From NCBI RefSeq assembly GCF_025971925.1, contig NZ_JAPDHV010000004.1, positions 1 to 64,000 on the forward strand: a stretch of DNA of 64,000 nt. The letters run 5' to 3'. A program made the translations under genes and the position numbers. Positions 23,793 to 34,357 of the stretch are shown here, piece after piece. Under the pieces are notes generated by a model that saw nothing but the letters and a program-made list of their open reading frames with translations, had not been told where the DNA came from and ran no database searches. Positions within the stretch are counted from its first letter, which is position 1. Each line of letters begins with the position of its first letter. Source of the DNA: Chryseobacterium oryctis (GTDB lineage Bacteria > Bacteroidota > Bacteroidia > Flavobacteriales > Weeksellaceae).

Positions 23793-26052
23793 GTTCTGTA
23801 CTTTTGATAGTTGCTGTTTCATTTTTGTACTTCTCAATCACTTTTCTCTGTTCTTTCGTAACGTCATAGATGAGTTCTAAAACATCATGAATGTTTTTTA
23901 TCTCAGTTAAATGTGAAATTTTATTCGGATCTCTTCTGTCTACAATTTCGTTTTCTTCAATTTCGTTTTTACGTTGCATAAGAAGATCTTCCACTTCATC
24001 TTCAGGCTCGAGTTTACTTTCTTTGACTAAAGTTTCAGTGATTTTCTCATCATGCAGAAGATTTATTACCTTTTGCATTTCTGCAGTTATTTTTTTGCTC
24101 CAGTTTTCGGTGTCTATTTCTGGATATTTTTCGTTCCCTTTTACATATTGAGAAAGCGATGCGGTATAAGCTGTAATAAGATGAGAGGTTGCTACAAACT
24201 GATGAACAACTTCCAGTTTTTTTCTTTGATTTTTAGGTTCAGAAATCATTCTTTGGAAGTTGTCGGAAAGGTTTGCCAATGAAATAATGGCATTTTTACG
24301 TTTTACTTTATAATCTTCAATATCAAAATTATTTTCTAAAAACTTTGCAATTACACTTTGAAAATAAATAAGGTTACTTTCTGCTGATTTTTTCATTAAA
24401 TCCAGATTCTGAGTGTGTTCCCAAACCGGGAAAACAACATAAGAGACAAAAGATGCAATGATTCCTGCAATTACGGTATCAAGAATTCTGTCCTTAAATA
24501 TAACGTCAACATTTCCAGGATTTAAAAAATTAAAACTTAGGAAAACATAAATTGTCATGAAAAATACTGCCCAAAAGTATCTGCCTTTCAGAAAACTGAA
24601 ACACATTATCATACTTAAAAGCAGAATGGTAAACAAAACCTGATTGATATGAACAAAATATAAAATTGTATAGGCTATGATGGCTCCAGAAATGGTTCCG
24701 TAAAGTCGGAGAAGGTTTCTTTTTTTGGTAATAGAGTAGGCGGGTTTCAGAATTGCCGTAATCGTAATCATAATCCAATAGGTATGACCTAACCCCAAAA
24801 ATTCGAATAATGAAAATAAATATCCTAACAATAGAGCTATCGTAATTCTCAAAGCATGACGGAAATGAGAAGATGTAAAAGATATATTGTTTTTTAAAAC
24901 TTTAAAATTAAGTTTCTCCTCATTGGGCATGAATTTTTTGAAGTCCAACCCTGTTGATAGACTTTTTGCTAATTTTATATTTTGGGAAAAGACTTTATAA
25001 ATTTCATTAATTTCTTTAGTAATTTCATTGATACGCATCAAAATTTGACGCAAAATCATGAAGTTTTCCAGATTGTTCGGATTGAGTTCTTTGTTTCTAA
25101 GGTCAAAAAAATGATGATTAAGATTTTTTAATTCCGTATCTAAATCAAATAAAGGTTTAGCTCTTGTTCCGCTTTGTAGCGCAATTCCGATGTTTGTTAT
25201 TTCTTCAGAAAGCAATTCCAGATAATGATGAATATTTACCAGAATTGTGCTGTCCTGAAAACTTTGCTGAAGTTTTTCATAATCACTTTCTGAGGTCATC
25301 AGTTTTTCATGAAGATCCATTGAATTCAGGAACATCAACATTAATAATCGACTTGTAGTAGTTGATTCATTAACGATGGTTCTTGTTTTGAATACCGTTT
25401 CTCGGGTATCTTCCTGAAGGTTTTTTATTTCAATCTGTTTTGCAATAACCTGTGTTGTAAGTTTGCTGTAGTCAGGATTTTTTTGATAATATCCCGCTTT
25501 GATTTTTAAAAACTCCGCCAATTGCAGATAATTTTCGCCAATCATTTGCCCCGCCAATTTGTAAGGCTGAATAGTTGTAACAATTAAGAATATTAACAAA
25601 AACCAAATACAGCCAGATGTGAAAATCAATAAACTTTTGAGGATGTTAGCTCCTGTCAAATGTCCATCAATAAAGATAGCCAATACAACTAAGGATAGTG
25701 AACCAACGGCAGCTAATCTTTGACCATAAACCCCAATCAAAGAGAAGAACATTCCGAAAACAATAATCTCAGCAAAGACAAGAATTTTGAAATTCATCAC
25801 CAAACTTGCAATAAGTGCTACAAGCACAAAGCAAAAAATGGCGAATGTCAATGCGTTTCTTCTTCTGATAAATGGACCGGGTTGGTCTGTTAATGCTACA
25901 AAGCTTGTCCCTAAAGGAAAAAGGAAATATTCTTTTAGAATTCCGAAGTGTGCGAGAACTAAACATGGCAGAACGGTAGCCAATGTAATTCTGATAGAAG
26001 AATATACATATTGGCTGGTTACGAATTTTTTAAGTTCCGCAGAATAGTTCAT
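23773..26052 (-). CDS. FUSC family inner-membrane protein (YccS/YhfK-like)
   Basis: A 759-residue protein with two membrane halves of about five or six helices each (residues about 15-170 and 395-525), each followed by a long cytoplasmic helical region. This duplicated layout is the FUSC/aromatic acid exporter-related family, seen in plant-derived compound or fusaric-acid exporters. The transported compound is unknown. The second membrane region begins near HALRITIALLLGYLFSL. The start has a leaderless-type promoter 4 nt upstream. Confidence 0.87.
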   Translation of the reverse strand: MNYSAELKKFVTSQYVYSSIRITLATVLPCLVLAHFGILKEYFLFPLGTSFVALTDQPGPFIRRRNALTFAIFCFVLVALIASLVMNFKILVFAEIIVFGMFFSLIGVYGQRLAAVGSLSLVVLAIFIDGHLTGANILKSLLIFTSGCIWFLLIFLIVTTIQPYKLAGQMIGENYLQLAEFLKIKAGYYQKNPDYSKLTTQVIAKQIEIKNLQEDTRETVFKTRTIVNESTTTSRLLMLMFLNSMDLHEKLMTSESDYEKLQQSFQDSTILVNIHHYLELLSEEITNIGIALQSGTRAKPLFDLDTELKNLNHHFFDLRNKELNPNNLENFMILRQILMRINEITKEINEIYKVFSQNIKLAKSLSTGLDFKKFMPNEEKLNFKVLKNNISFTSSHFRHALRITIALLLGYLFSLFEFLGLGHTYWIMITITAILKPAYSITKKRNLLRLYGTISGAIIAYTILYFVHINQVLFTILLLSMIMCFSFLKGRYFWAVFFMTIYVFLSFNFLNPGNVDVIFKDRILDTVIAGIIASFVSYVVFPVWEHTQNLDLMKKSAESNLIYFQSVIAKFLENNFDIEDYKVKRKNAIISLANLSDNFQRMISEPKNQRKKLEVVHQFVATSHLITAYTASLSQYVKGNEKYPEIDTENWSKKITAEMQKVINLLHDEKITETLVKESKLEPEDEVEDLLMQRKNEIEENEIVDRRDPNKISHLTEIKNIHDVLELIYDVTKEQRKVIEKYKNETATIKSTEPIPQQS

Positions 26053-26056
26053 ACTA

Positions 26057-26064
26057 CAAAAATA
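26057..26064 (-). promoter_or_regulatory. -7 box of the FUSC gene
   Basis: On the minus strand TATTTTTG ends 4 nt before the ATG at 26052, predicting a leaderless transcript. The porV terminator lies directly upstream. Confidence 0.6.
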
Positions 26065-26076
26065 CTTATAGAAAAC

Positions 26077-26105
26077 AAAAAAAGCCTCATAAAAATGAGA
26101 CTTTT
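26077..26105 (-). terminator. terminator of porV
   Basis: On the minus strand CTCAT (26099-26095) pairs with ATGAG (26090-26086), with AG/CT extension, and a T tract follows. It ends porU-porV transcription 12 nt before the FUSC promoter box. Confidence 0.7.
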
Positions 26106-26130
26106 CTATACTTATTTGTTATATTTTTTT

Positions 26131-27294
26131 TTAACGATCAATGTTAGATGTTTCATCACCGATGTTCCAAGTCAATCCGAAACGTAGGGTGTTATCTAAA
26201 GCCGTGTTAATTTTAGACATATTGATCAGGTAAGAAATATCAAGCCCGAAAGAACGATATTTTAATCCGATACCTGCAGTAGCAAATTGTCTTGCTCCCT
26301 GTTCTTCACTTTCGTGGAAATAACCTCCTCTTACAGCAAAAGCATTATCATAAGAATATTCTAAAGCTCCACTATACATGATAGAGTTTTTGTTTTTGAA
26401 AGATTTTCCAATACCTTGCATTACACCAACATTTGGAACCGCATAAATAGGTTTTCTTGTATTTGGATCCATTCCTACATATTCAGAACCCGGAACCAAA
26501 ATTTTAGAACCTTCAACACTTAATCCGATTCTGTTTAAATCATCAAGATACATATCGTAACCAATACCTAATCTAGCCATTGTAGGAAGATAAGATCTCG
26601 ATTCTTCATTTCCTGTATAATCTAATTTAGGACCTAAGTTTTGAACAGCAAAACCTGCATTTACTTTACCATCATATCCGCCGAAGCTAGAGAATTTTGG
26701 TGAAGTGTAGTATCCTGAAACATCCACAGCAAAAGAGTTTGCTGGTTTTATAGTATTATCTGTATTGAAACTTCCTCCTAAATCTGAACGAATATACCTA
26801 CCTGTAACTGCCATTGAATAGGAATCTGAAAGTTTTAATCCATAAGCGACATCAATAGAGAATTCATTTGGTTTGGATGTACCCATTGGTGCAACTTCAT
26901 TCCCTACTAATTGAGTCAAATCTACTTCACCCATATTAAAGTAATAGATACTTGCCGAGATTGTAGATCTTTCTTCCTGACCTAAAAATTTATGGAATGC
27001 ACCATATAATAAGAATACATCATTCGTAAGTTTTCCCATATAAGGTGTATAGTTAACACCCACAGAAGAATTTGTTCTGCTAAAAGGATATTTCGCTGCG
27101 TTCCAGAATTGAGAAAATGCATCCGGAGAGGTAACAACTCCTTGATCTCCCATACCTCCAGCTCTTGCGTCTGGAGCAATTCTTAGGAAAGGAGCTCCGG
27201 TTAATACTGGATTTATTTTACTCAGATCTTGCGAATAGCCTAAAAAACCAGCACTCAAACCAATTCCTAAAAGCAGTTTAGTAGTTAAATTCAT
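26131..27294 (-). CDS. porV: type IX secretion outer-membrane protein PorV
   Basis: A 387-residue beta-barrel with a signal peptide (cleavage near GYSQ) that belongs to the PorV/LptO family. PorV is the shuttle that carries type IX secretion cargo from the translocon to the PorU sortase. The sequence has the family N-terminal segment RIAPDARAGGMGDQGVVTSPDA and a C-terminal strand with an aromatic end (LRFGLTWNIGD). It lies 59 nt downstream of porU, as in other flavobacteria, and is separated from gldJ by porU only. Confidence 0.93.
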   Translation of the reverse strand: MNLTTKLLLGIGLSAGFLGYSQDLSKINPVLTGAPFLRIAPDARAGGMGDQGVVTSPDAFSQFWNAAKYPFSRTNSSVGVNYTPYMGKLTNDVFLLYGAFHKFLGQEERSTISASIYYFNMGEVDLTQLVGNEVAPMGTSKPNEFSIDVAYGLKLSDSYSMAVTGRYIRSDLGGSFNTDNTIKPANSFAVDVSGYYTSPKFSSFGGYDGKVNAGFAVQNLGPKLDYTGNEESRSYLPTMARLGIGYDMYLDDLNRIGLSVEGSKILVPGSEYVGMDPNTRKPIYAVPNVGVMQGIGKSFKNKNSIMYSGALEYSYDNAFAVRGGYFHESEEQGARQFATAGIGLKYRSFGLDISYLINMSKINTALDNTLRFGLTWNIGDETSNIDR

Positions 27295-27353
27295 ATCTTG
27301 TCTTTTATATATTATCAGTTTTTTATGTATATTATTACTGTTATTATTTTAAT

Positions 27354-30300
27354 TTATTTCAAAAGTACCATTTTTTCTACAGCTGTAGCACTTCCTTTGC
27401 ATTTTTCTTGATTTTGACTTTTTGCAAATATCTTAAAAATATACGTACCTTTTGCAACTGTAGCACCAAAATCATCTCTTCCGTCCCATTCTATTGCTTG
27501 GCGAGGCGTTCTAAAGCCCTGTAGGAACGGTTCTGCGACTACTGGCTGTGAAATTGTTTTTACCAATTTTCCTGTAATGGTATAAATTTGAACATTTACA
27601 TCCAAAATATCATCACAATTATGCTCAAACTGAACATATGTTTTATTGGTAAAAGGATTTGGCCAGTTTAATGGTCTGTTAATAACCAAATGTTGATCCG
27701 ACTCATCCTTAACTTCAAAGTTTAACGTAGCTGTTGTCGAATTATTGTTTATATCCCAAACTTTAAATGTCAATTGGTGTTGCCCAACAGCTAAATTTCT
27801 GAAAGGATATGTAACATTTCCTTTTTGATAATCTGCCAAACTTGGGTTTAAACATCCATTTCCTTCTCCAGATGCAAAGAAATCATTTAAGATAACGGTG
27901 TTAATAATTTGACCATCCAAATATACAGTAATATCATGACCAACACCAGAACCAGTGGAATTAATTCCAGTATCATCAGTAATACATGCTAATAACATTG
28001 GATTTTGGTTGGTAATACCTCCGTCTGCGAAGTTGGTATTGTTCATGTATAACTTTACTTTTGGAGGTTCGTTATCATTTATTCCGTTCGGGTTGATATC
28101 TCCAACCTGTACAGCTTGATTATTGAATACATCTGTTGCTTTGTTGTCTGCATAACCTAAGATTCTACCTTCTCCTACGGCATAGTTAATATCTTTAGGA
28201 ACATAGAACTCTACAGTGAAAACCCCATTTACGGCAGTTCCTGATGCTTTTACAATTGCGCTACCTTCTTCTGTATAGTTAAGTGTAGGAGTCATACCTC
28301 CATCATTATTCAAGGTTGTTTTGTTTAGTCTCTTATCAAAAATATTAATAACAACTCTTCCGTTGAAAGTAGTATTTATTGTTCCGTTTTCATTTTTGAT
28401 ATGACCTTTAATTTTAACAAAATCCAACCCCCTTATTAATCCTGGTACAGGAGTTTCGATAGCATCAATAGCTAATAATCTTTTAGGTCTGCTAAGTTTC
28501 ATAGCAGGATCTCCTAAGAAATTTACTTTTAAATGGTTTCCATCTGCATTTCTTTGTTTTTTTGCATTTAAATGAGCAATACCTAAAGTTGCAAAATCGT
28601 CATTTTCAAGCTTGAAAATATTTTGTGTAAACAAGCCAGTAAAATCTCTACCATATCCTACACCTACTGCACGGCTTGATGTAATCATTGTGGCAGGACC
28701 TCCTTGTTTTAGTTTAATAAACTGTTCTCCAGCAGAGTTTGTAGCAGGCTCATCCCATAATGTAAATTCACAGGTAATAGTAGAAACAAACGGGAATCTG
28801 CTATATATGTTTGAAAAATTGTTAGCAGCTTGAATTTCATCTACAGATAATACTCTTTCCTGAGCCCAACCATTAATACCTCCATGTCCAAAATAGAAAA
28901 GGTATAAGCTGTTACTCATATCATTTGCTATTGCTTGATTTACTTGAGGATATCTTGGACCTCCTGCGGTGCTTTGCTGCTGAAATGCATCTAGATAAAG
29001 CTTTCTTACATTGTATTCTTTTAGAGTCTGACCTGGTTGCTCAAATACATTTACTAAAGAAGTATTCATTACATCGTGGAAAGGAGAGCCTCCGTCTCTA
29101 TCATCATCAACCACAAAATCAAGTTTCATACGCCATTCACCGAAAGGGGTAGATTGCCCTGGTAAAGAATTATAGTATGCTAAAATTTTATCGATCATGT
29201 TAGATGCTTCCGTAATATTAGCAGCAGGAACTCTTCCGATTGGTAAATCCGGTAAATTACTATAAATCATATTTACCGTTTGGGGCTGTGTCATTACAAA
29301 ATAGTCATCTGTAACGAATGAGTTTATAAAATCACCTGAAGCTTCACTTTGGTAACTTGATACTACGTTAGAATTGTTGGCAATTCTGTCTTTATAATCA
29401 TATGAAGCATCACCTAGAATGAAAACGTATTTTAGACGACCTGTTGGTGTATTTAATTTTGTGACGAAATCTCTGATTGCTGTAATGTCTCTACTTCCAC
29501 TTCCAAATTCATTATAGATTTTATTTACATCAACTATTTGTACATTGTAGTTATTTTTGGTTTGGTGATGGTTTGCTATTCTTTGAGCTTGAGACATCAA
29601 TTGGGCGGTTGTAATAATCAAGTAATCTACATTTTGTAAGGAAGAAAGGTCTTGATTCGTAATTCTTTCGACAAATTGAGGACTAAAAGCTGCTTCAGCT
29701 CTGAATGCCACAAATTCATTATTGAAGTTTTGGTCAGATGTAGTATATCCAAAATTGAAAGTACTGCTTCCAGATGCTTTATTAACCCTTCTGTTTGCAT
29801 TGGTAATATCAGTTACATCCCATACCTGTTCCATTCCGGTTGCATTTGAAATACTGAAACCATAATTTGTATTTGCACCGCTTACGAGCGAAAAATCTCT
29901 GAAATTCATTTGAGTTCCGTTGAATTTCAAATCTTCCTTATACTGAACTTCTACATAATTAAAGTAAAACGTTCCGTTAGGATTTGTTGCAATATTGGGT
30001 TTAATATTTAATGTTATCTGATTGCCGCTTAAATTTGATAGGGTACCATTATACGTCATTGGATGGAAATCATAGGAAAAGTCAGTTGTATTTGTAGGTA
30101 CGGTAAAGGGCACAGGATTTTGAGTGTTAAGATCAAAGGTAATGGAGTTTTGTTGGGAATGATATCCTATTACTTGAGCTCTGTATCTTATTTCATCTCC
30201 GCCTTGAATAGGGGAGTTTGTCGTAAATGTAATAGTTTTATCTGTTGTAAAAGGAGCTTCTTCTACCCAAGTTCTTCCCACTTTTAAAAGGTTTTTCTCG

Positions 30301-31253
30301 TCTTTATTAATGACTTGATAGTTGTCATATCTTGTAATTAAAGGAGTAGCAGGAAGATTTACATCTACAGGCTGAACTCTCTTTCCAGGTCCTTTATCAA
30401 AAGTAATATAATAATATGAATAATCCTCATAAATATTTTTTACATTGTTGCTAGAATCGCTTCTAGTTTCGTGCCTTTTAAAACCATTCCCGTTTGTAGT
30501 ATCATAAAGGTTATATCCGTTAGGTCCCTGAGCGTAGAATAAAGCATAGTCTCCATCATTCCACACACCATCGTCTTCACCTACAACCTGTACTGCATTT
30601 TCTTGTAGAGCGCTATACTTTGTATCTTGATTGTGTTCAGGAAGCATTATTCCACCATTGCCATAAATTCTAAAGTTTTTAGGATTTACAGAACTTGGGT
30701 TAATTCCGATATCTTGTAAAAACTGACGGGTAATTTTAAAAATACCGGATTTATCAACTTTGATTTTGTAAAAATTACCACTAGATAGAGGGTTTATCGT
30801 AGAACCTACTTTTGCTGCGCTAATATTTTTTGAAATATCAGGAGAACCTTCAGAAATATCGAATGAGGATAATCTTTGAATTCTGCCTTTTATATTCTTG
30901 AATAAAGAAACATTGATACTTGCATATCTTTCTCCCTCAAAATAATAATAAGCAATATCTTTTACTTCAAAACTAGGAATCAGCTCTTTATTAAGCTCAT
31001 ACAATTCTCCATTAGAAACGTTTTCCCAATTTAGATTAGTTATTTTTAATTGTTTTTCTCCAATTTTTTGTCCAGTTACAATAAAAATGTTATTTTGGTT
31101 GTAAGAAAAACCTTCATTTTTGAAATTTGGAAGATTTAATTTTGTTTCACCAAAGTCCTGAACTTTAGAACCATTCCATTCAATATTGATTCTTTGGGAC
31201 CAAAGCATTGAAGCAAAGGTAAATAGAAATAAAAGCGTGATTTTTTCTCTCAT
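27354..31253 (-). CDS. porU: type IX secretion sortase PorU
   Basis: A 1299-residue surface protease that removes the C-terminal signal of type IX cargo and can attach the cargo to anionic lipopolysaccharide. A signal peptide is present (cleavage near MLWSQ). The catalytic C25/gingipain domain shows the His in YFGHGGINGW at about 795 and the catalytic Cys in STITCEFTLWDEP at about 830. The end of the protein has the type IX C-terminal signal layout (NWPNPFTNKTYVQFEH, then a final strand ending EKMVLLK). The gene is the first of a porU-porV unit and divergent from gldJ. Confidence 0.93.
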   Translation of the reverse strand: MREKITLLFLFTFASMLWSQRINIEWNGSKVQDFGETKLNLPNFKNEGFSYNQNNIFIVTGQKIGEKQLKITNLNWENVSNGELYELNKELIPSFEVKDIAYYYFEGERYASINVSLFKNIKGRIQRLSSFDISEGSPDISKNISAAKVGSTINPLSSGNFYKIKVDKSGIFKITRQFLQDIGINPSSVNPKNFRIYGNGGIMLPEHNQDTKYSALQENAVQVVGEDDGVWNDGDYALFYAQGPNGYNLYDTTNGNGFKRHETRSDSSNNVKNIYEDYSYYYITFDKGPGKRVQPVDVNLPATPLITRYDNYQVINKDEKNLLKVGRTWVEEAPFTTDKTITFTTNSPIQGGDEIRYRAQVIGYHSQQNSITFDLNTQNPVPFTVPTNTTDFSYDFHPMTYNGTLSNLSGNQITLNIKPNIATNPNGTFYFNYVEVQYKEDLKFNGTQMNFRDFSLVSGANTNYGFSISNATGMEQVWDVTDITNANRRVNKASGSSTFNFGYTTSDQNFNNEFVAFRAEAAFSPQFVERITNQDLSSLQNVDYLIITTAQLMSQAQRIANHHQTKNNYNVQIVDVNKIYNEFGSGSRDITAIRDFVTKLNTPTGRLKYVFILGDASYDYKDRIANNSNVVSSYQSEASGDFINSFVTDDYFVMTQPQTVNMIYSNLPDLPIGRVPAANITEASNMIDKILAYYNSLPGQSTPFGEWRMKLDFVVDDDRDGGSPFHDVMNTSLVNVFEQPGQTLKEYNVRKLYLDAFQQQSTAGGPRYPQVNQAIANDMSNSLYLFYFGHGGINGWAQERVLSVDEIQAANNFSNIYSRFPFVSTITCEFTLWDEPATNSAGEQFIKLKQGGPATMITSSRAVGVGYGRDFTGLFTQNIFKLENDDFATLGIAHLNAKKQRNADGNHLKVNFLGDPAMKLSRPKRLLAIDAIETPVPGLIRGLDFVKIKGHIKNENGTINTTFNGRVVINIFDKRLNKTTLNNDGGMTPTLNYTEEGSAIVKASGTAVNGVFTVEFYVPKDINYAVGEGRILGYADNKATDVFNNQAVQVGDINPNGINDNEPPKVKLYMNNTNFADGGITNQNPMLLACITDDTGINSTGSGVGHDITVYLDGQIINTVILNDFFASGEGNGCLNPSLADYQKGNVTYPFRNLAVGQHQLTFKVWDINNNSTTATLNFEVKDESDQHLVINRPLNWPNPFTNKTYVQFEHNCDDILDVNVQIYTITGKLVKTISQPVVAEPFLQGFRTPRQAIEWDGRDDFGATVAKGTYIFKIFAKSQNQEKCKGSATAVEKMVLLK

Positions 31254-31417
31254 GTTTATTAATCAAATTTCTGAATTACAAAATAAATGAAAATTTTATA
31301 ATTAATTTGTGATACAATAAAATTAATTTGTTAACGTTTTTCAAAAAAATCAAATCTTTACTTGATTTATTGAATAATTTATTTTTTCTTTGTACTTTGA
31401 AAATATTTATATCGACT

Positions 31418-33022
31418 ATGAAAAAACTAAAGTTGTTTTCATTAATAGCATTAAGTTCTACACTTGCATTAACCAGCTGTGGAGGGTCAGGTACTAGCAA
31501 AGGAGGCGGTACTAAAAAATTTGTCAGCAAGACAGGTTGGAAACCAAACGAAAAACAAGGTTGGTTTTTTGCAGGAAAGCAACAAAAGCAGAAGGGTTGG
31601 CCGGGAATGGTATATGTAGAAGGTGGAACTTTTACAATGGGATTAGTGAAAGATGATGTTATGCACGATTGGAATAATTCACCTCGCAGAATGCAGGTTA
31701 GTTCTTTCTTTATCGGCGAAACAGAAATTACTAACTATGAATACCGCGAATACCTTACATGGTTGAAGTATGTATTCCCACCAAGCGATCCTAGCTTTAA
31801 GGAAATCTATAATGGTGCTTTACCAGATACCTTGTTATGGGATAACAAACTTTCTAGGAACGATTATAACGAAACTTATTTCCGTTCTCCAGAGTTTGAT
31901 TACTATCCGGTAGTGGGTGTTTCTTGGACTCAAGCAAACAGATACTGTGAGTGGTTAACAGATAGAGCAAACGAAAAAGCTTTAATGCAAGCCGGTATTA
32001 TTGCTAAAGATTTGTATATCAACGAATCAAATAACCAAGGAGGAACTGCATTTAATATGGATAAATTCAAATCGAATGATCCAGACATGCAAGGTTATAT
32101 AAATGAACAAAGAATGCAGCAAAAAACAGGTTTGAAAACTACAAACCAAAGATTATTAGCTGCAAACAGAGCTCCTAACGCTGCTATGGTACAAAAATTC
32201 AGACTTCCTACTGAAGTTGAATGGGAATATGCAGCACTTGGTATGGCTAAAAATAGAGAGTATAATCAATATCTTGGCAAAAAAACTCAAATTGAAAGAT
32301 TAAGAGGAACTAAAGGAAGAGATAGAGGTATGTTCCTAGAAAACTTCAAAATGGGAAGAGGAGATTATTCTGGTATTCCAGGATGGAAGAATGATGGTTC
32401 TGCTCAGACTTCAGATGTTAGACAATATCCTTCAAATGATTTAGGTATTTATGGTATGTATGGTAACGTTGCAGAATGGACTGCGGATGTTTACAGACCA
32501 ATTATTGATGAAGAATATAGTGACTTCAACTATTATAGAGGAAATATGCCTCAGGCTATTGTAAGAAACGGAGACGGAACTTACAAGATGATAGACGAAA
32601 CAAATATTAAATACGACACTTTAGCTGATGGTAGATTAGTTTACAAAAATTTACCAGGTCAGTTTGAAAGACAAACTATCGCTGATTACAGAAACTACAG
32701 AGATGGTGACAGACAATCTTCTTTAGAATACTATAGAGCATCGTCAGATTCTGCATCATCCTTTGATATGTATAATTCTCCACAAAGAAGATTTATTGTA
32801 GATGGTAGCGGTAGAGTAATTCTCCAAAAAGATACTAAAGACAGAACTTCAGCTATTTCAAACGAAGTAAGAGTTGTGAAAGGAGGTTCTTGGCAAGATA
32901 CAGCTTATTGGTTAGATCCGGGGCAAAGAAGATATAAGAATCAGAATTCAGCATATGGCTGGGTTGGGTTCCGTGTAGCTCAAGATGCTAGAGGAAACGA
33001 TAAGAGTAGAACTAGAAGATAA
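31418..33022 (+). CDS. gldJ: gliding motility lipoprotein GldJ
   Basis: A 534-residue lipoprotein needed for gliding and for stability of the type IX machinery in Flavobacterium. The signal sequence ends in the lipobox LTSC. The mature part holds the formylglycine-generating-enzyme/sulfatase-modifying fold: GMVYVEGGTFTMG, then FFIGETEITNYEYREYL, VVGVSWTQANRYCEWL, FRLPTEVEWEYAA and VVKGGSWQDTAYW at the end. The open frame continues upstream to 31328, but ATG 31418 gives the signal peptide. The perfect palindrome that follows is a terminator. Confidence 0.92.
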   Translation: MKKLKLFSLIALSSTLALTSCGGSGTSKGGGTKKFVSKTGWKPNEKQGWFFAGKQQKQKGWPGMVYVEGGTFTMGLVKDDVMHDWNNSPRRMQVSSFFIGETEITNYEYREYLTWLKYVFPPSDPSFKEIYNGALPDTLLWDNKLSRNDYNETYFRSPEFDYYPVVGVSWTQANRYCEWLTDRANEKALMQAGIIAKDLYINESNNQGGTAFNMDKFKSNDPDMQGYINEQRMQQKTGLKTTNQRLLAANRAPNAAMVQKFRLPTEVEWEYAALGMAKNREYNQYLGKKTQIERLRGTKGRDRGMFLENFKMGRGDYSGIPGWKNDGSAQTSDVRQYPSNDLGIYGMYGNVAEWTADVYRPIIDEEYSDFNYYRGNMPQAIVRNGDGTYKMIDETNIKYDTLADGRLVYKNLPGQFERQTIADYRNYRDGDRQSSLEYYRASSDSASSFDMYNSPQRRFIVDGSGRVILQKDTKDRTSAISNEVRVVKGGSWQDTAYWLDPGQRRYKNQNSAYGWVGFRVAQDARGNDKSRTRR

Positions 33023-33042
33023 TATTTATCAAAAATATTTTT

Positions 33043-33074
33043 AAAAAACCTTCCAAAATTTTGGAAGGTTTTTT
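33043..33074 (+). terminator. gldJ terminator, overlapping the murF promoter
   Basis: A perfect 32-bp palindrome: AAAAAACCTTCCAAAA and its reverse complement. The T tract at the end supplies the first base of the murF TATTTTTG box at 33074. Confidence 0.88.
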
Positions 33075-33081
33075 ATTTTTG
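33074..33081 (+). promoter_or_regulatory. -7 box of murF
   Basis: TATTTTTG ends exactly 4 nt before the ATG at 33086, predicting a leaderless transcript. It touches the gldJ terminator. Confidence 0.6.
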
Positions 33082-33085
33082 AACC

Positions 33086-34357
33086 ATGAATATAGAAGAG
33101 TTTTACGCTTTATTTTTAAAGTCAAATAAAGTCACCATTGATAGTCGCAAAATAGAGGTAAATGATATTTTTTTCGCTTTTTCGGGAGAGAATTTTAATG
33201 CAGCAACTTTGGCAGAAAAAGCTATTGATGAAGGTGCTTTAGCGGTAATTGTTGAACAAAAAGATTTTGAAAATATAGCTAAGAATATTTTCTATGTTCC
33301 ATCAACATTAGATTTTTTGCAAAAACTAGCTGTTTATCATAGAAATCAGCTTTCAATTCCTATTATTGGGCTTACGGGAAGTAATGGTAAAACTACTACC
33401 AAAGAATTGATTCATGCTGTTCTTTCGGAAAAATTCAATGTACAATATACTTTTGGAAATCTAAACAATCACATTGGAGTTCCGTTAACGATTCTATCCA
33501 TTAAACTGGATCATGAGATGGCTGTTATAGAAATGGGAGCTAATCATCAGAAAGAAATTGAATCTTTATGCGCTATTTCTCAACCCAATTATGGGTATAT
33601 TACCAATTTTGGAAAAGCTCATTTGGAGGGTTTTGGAGGTTTTGAAGGAGTCATTAAAGGAAAATCCGAATTATATGATTATTTAAAAAATCATAATCAG
33701 ATTATTTTGGTGAATGAAAATGATGCAATTCAGGTAGAGAAAACTGAGGATTATTCACCTAAGATTACTTTCGGAAAAGAGTCTTCGAATTATGATTTTA
33801 CGGCATTTTCAAAAGACCATTTCGTAGGTTTAAGTTATCAGAATGAAGAGGCTGTTTCAAAGCTTACGGGAGAGTACAATTTTACAAACCTTTGTGCTGC
33901 TGCAAGTTTAGGGTTATATTTTGGGATTAAGTTTGATAAAATCAAAAATGCAATTGAGAATTATACTCCAACCAATATGCGTTCTCAGGTTGTAAAGAAA
34001 GATGATAAAACTTTAGTTCTAGATACGTATAATGCAAACCCAAGCTCAATGGCGGCTTCGTTGAATAATTTTATCACTTTTGAAGGTTCAAAAACAATTA
34101 TTATCGGAGATATGCTTGAATTGGGTGATGAGAGCGAGAAAGAGCATCAGGATATCCTTAATTTGGCCCTAAATCTAGGATTCAATACGATAATTACTGT
34201 CGGGAAAAATTTCAAAAATATCAACAGGTCTGAAACAGCTTTTGATAATACTTCTGAACTTATTGATTATTTAAAACTGAATAAAATTCAGACAGATAAT
34301 GTTTTGTTAAAGGGTTCCAGAGGTATTGCATTAGAAAAAGCAATAGAATTTATTTAG
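33086..34357 (+). CDS. murF: UDP-N-acetylmuramoyl-tripeptide-D-alanyl-D-alanine ligase
   Basis: A 423-residue Mur ligase that adds D-Ala-D-Ala to the peptidoglycan precursor in the cytoplasm. It has the ATP loop GLTGSNGKTTTKE at about 95-107, the conserved GNLNNHIGVPLT, the motif EMGANHQKEI and later YNANPSSMAASL, in the order of MurF. The length is normal for the family. The 3' end overlaps the convergent NUDIX gene by 8 nt. Confidence 0.93.
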   Translation: MNIEEFYALFLKSNKVTIDSRKIEVNDIFFAFSGENFNAATLAEKAIDEGALAVIVEQKDFENIAKNIFYVPSTLDFLQKLAVYHRNQLSIPIIGLTGSNGKTTTKELIHAVLSEKFNVQYTFGNLNNHIGVPLTILSIKLDHEMAVIEMGANHQKEIESLCAISQPNYGYITNFGKAHLEGFGGFEGVIKGKSELYDYLKNHNQIILVNENDAIQVEKTEDYSPKITFGKESSNYDFTAFSKDHFVGLSYQNEEAVSKLTGEYNFTNLCAAASLGLYFGIKFDKIKNAIENYTPTNMRSQVVKKDDKTLVLDTYNANPSSMAASLNNFITFEGSKTIIIGDMLELGDESEKEHQDILNLALNLGFNTIITVGKNFKNINRSETAFDNTSELIDYLKLNKIQTDNVLLKGSRGIALEKAIEFI

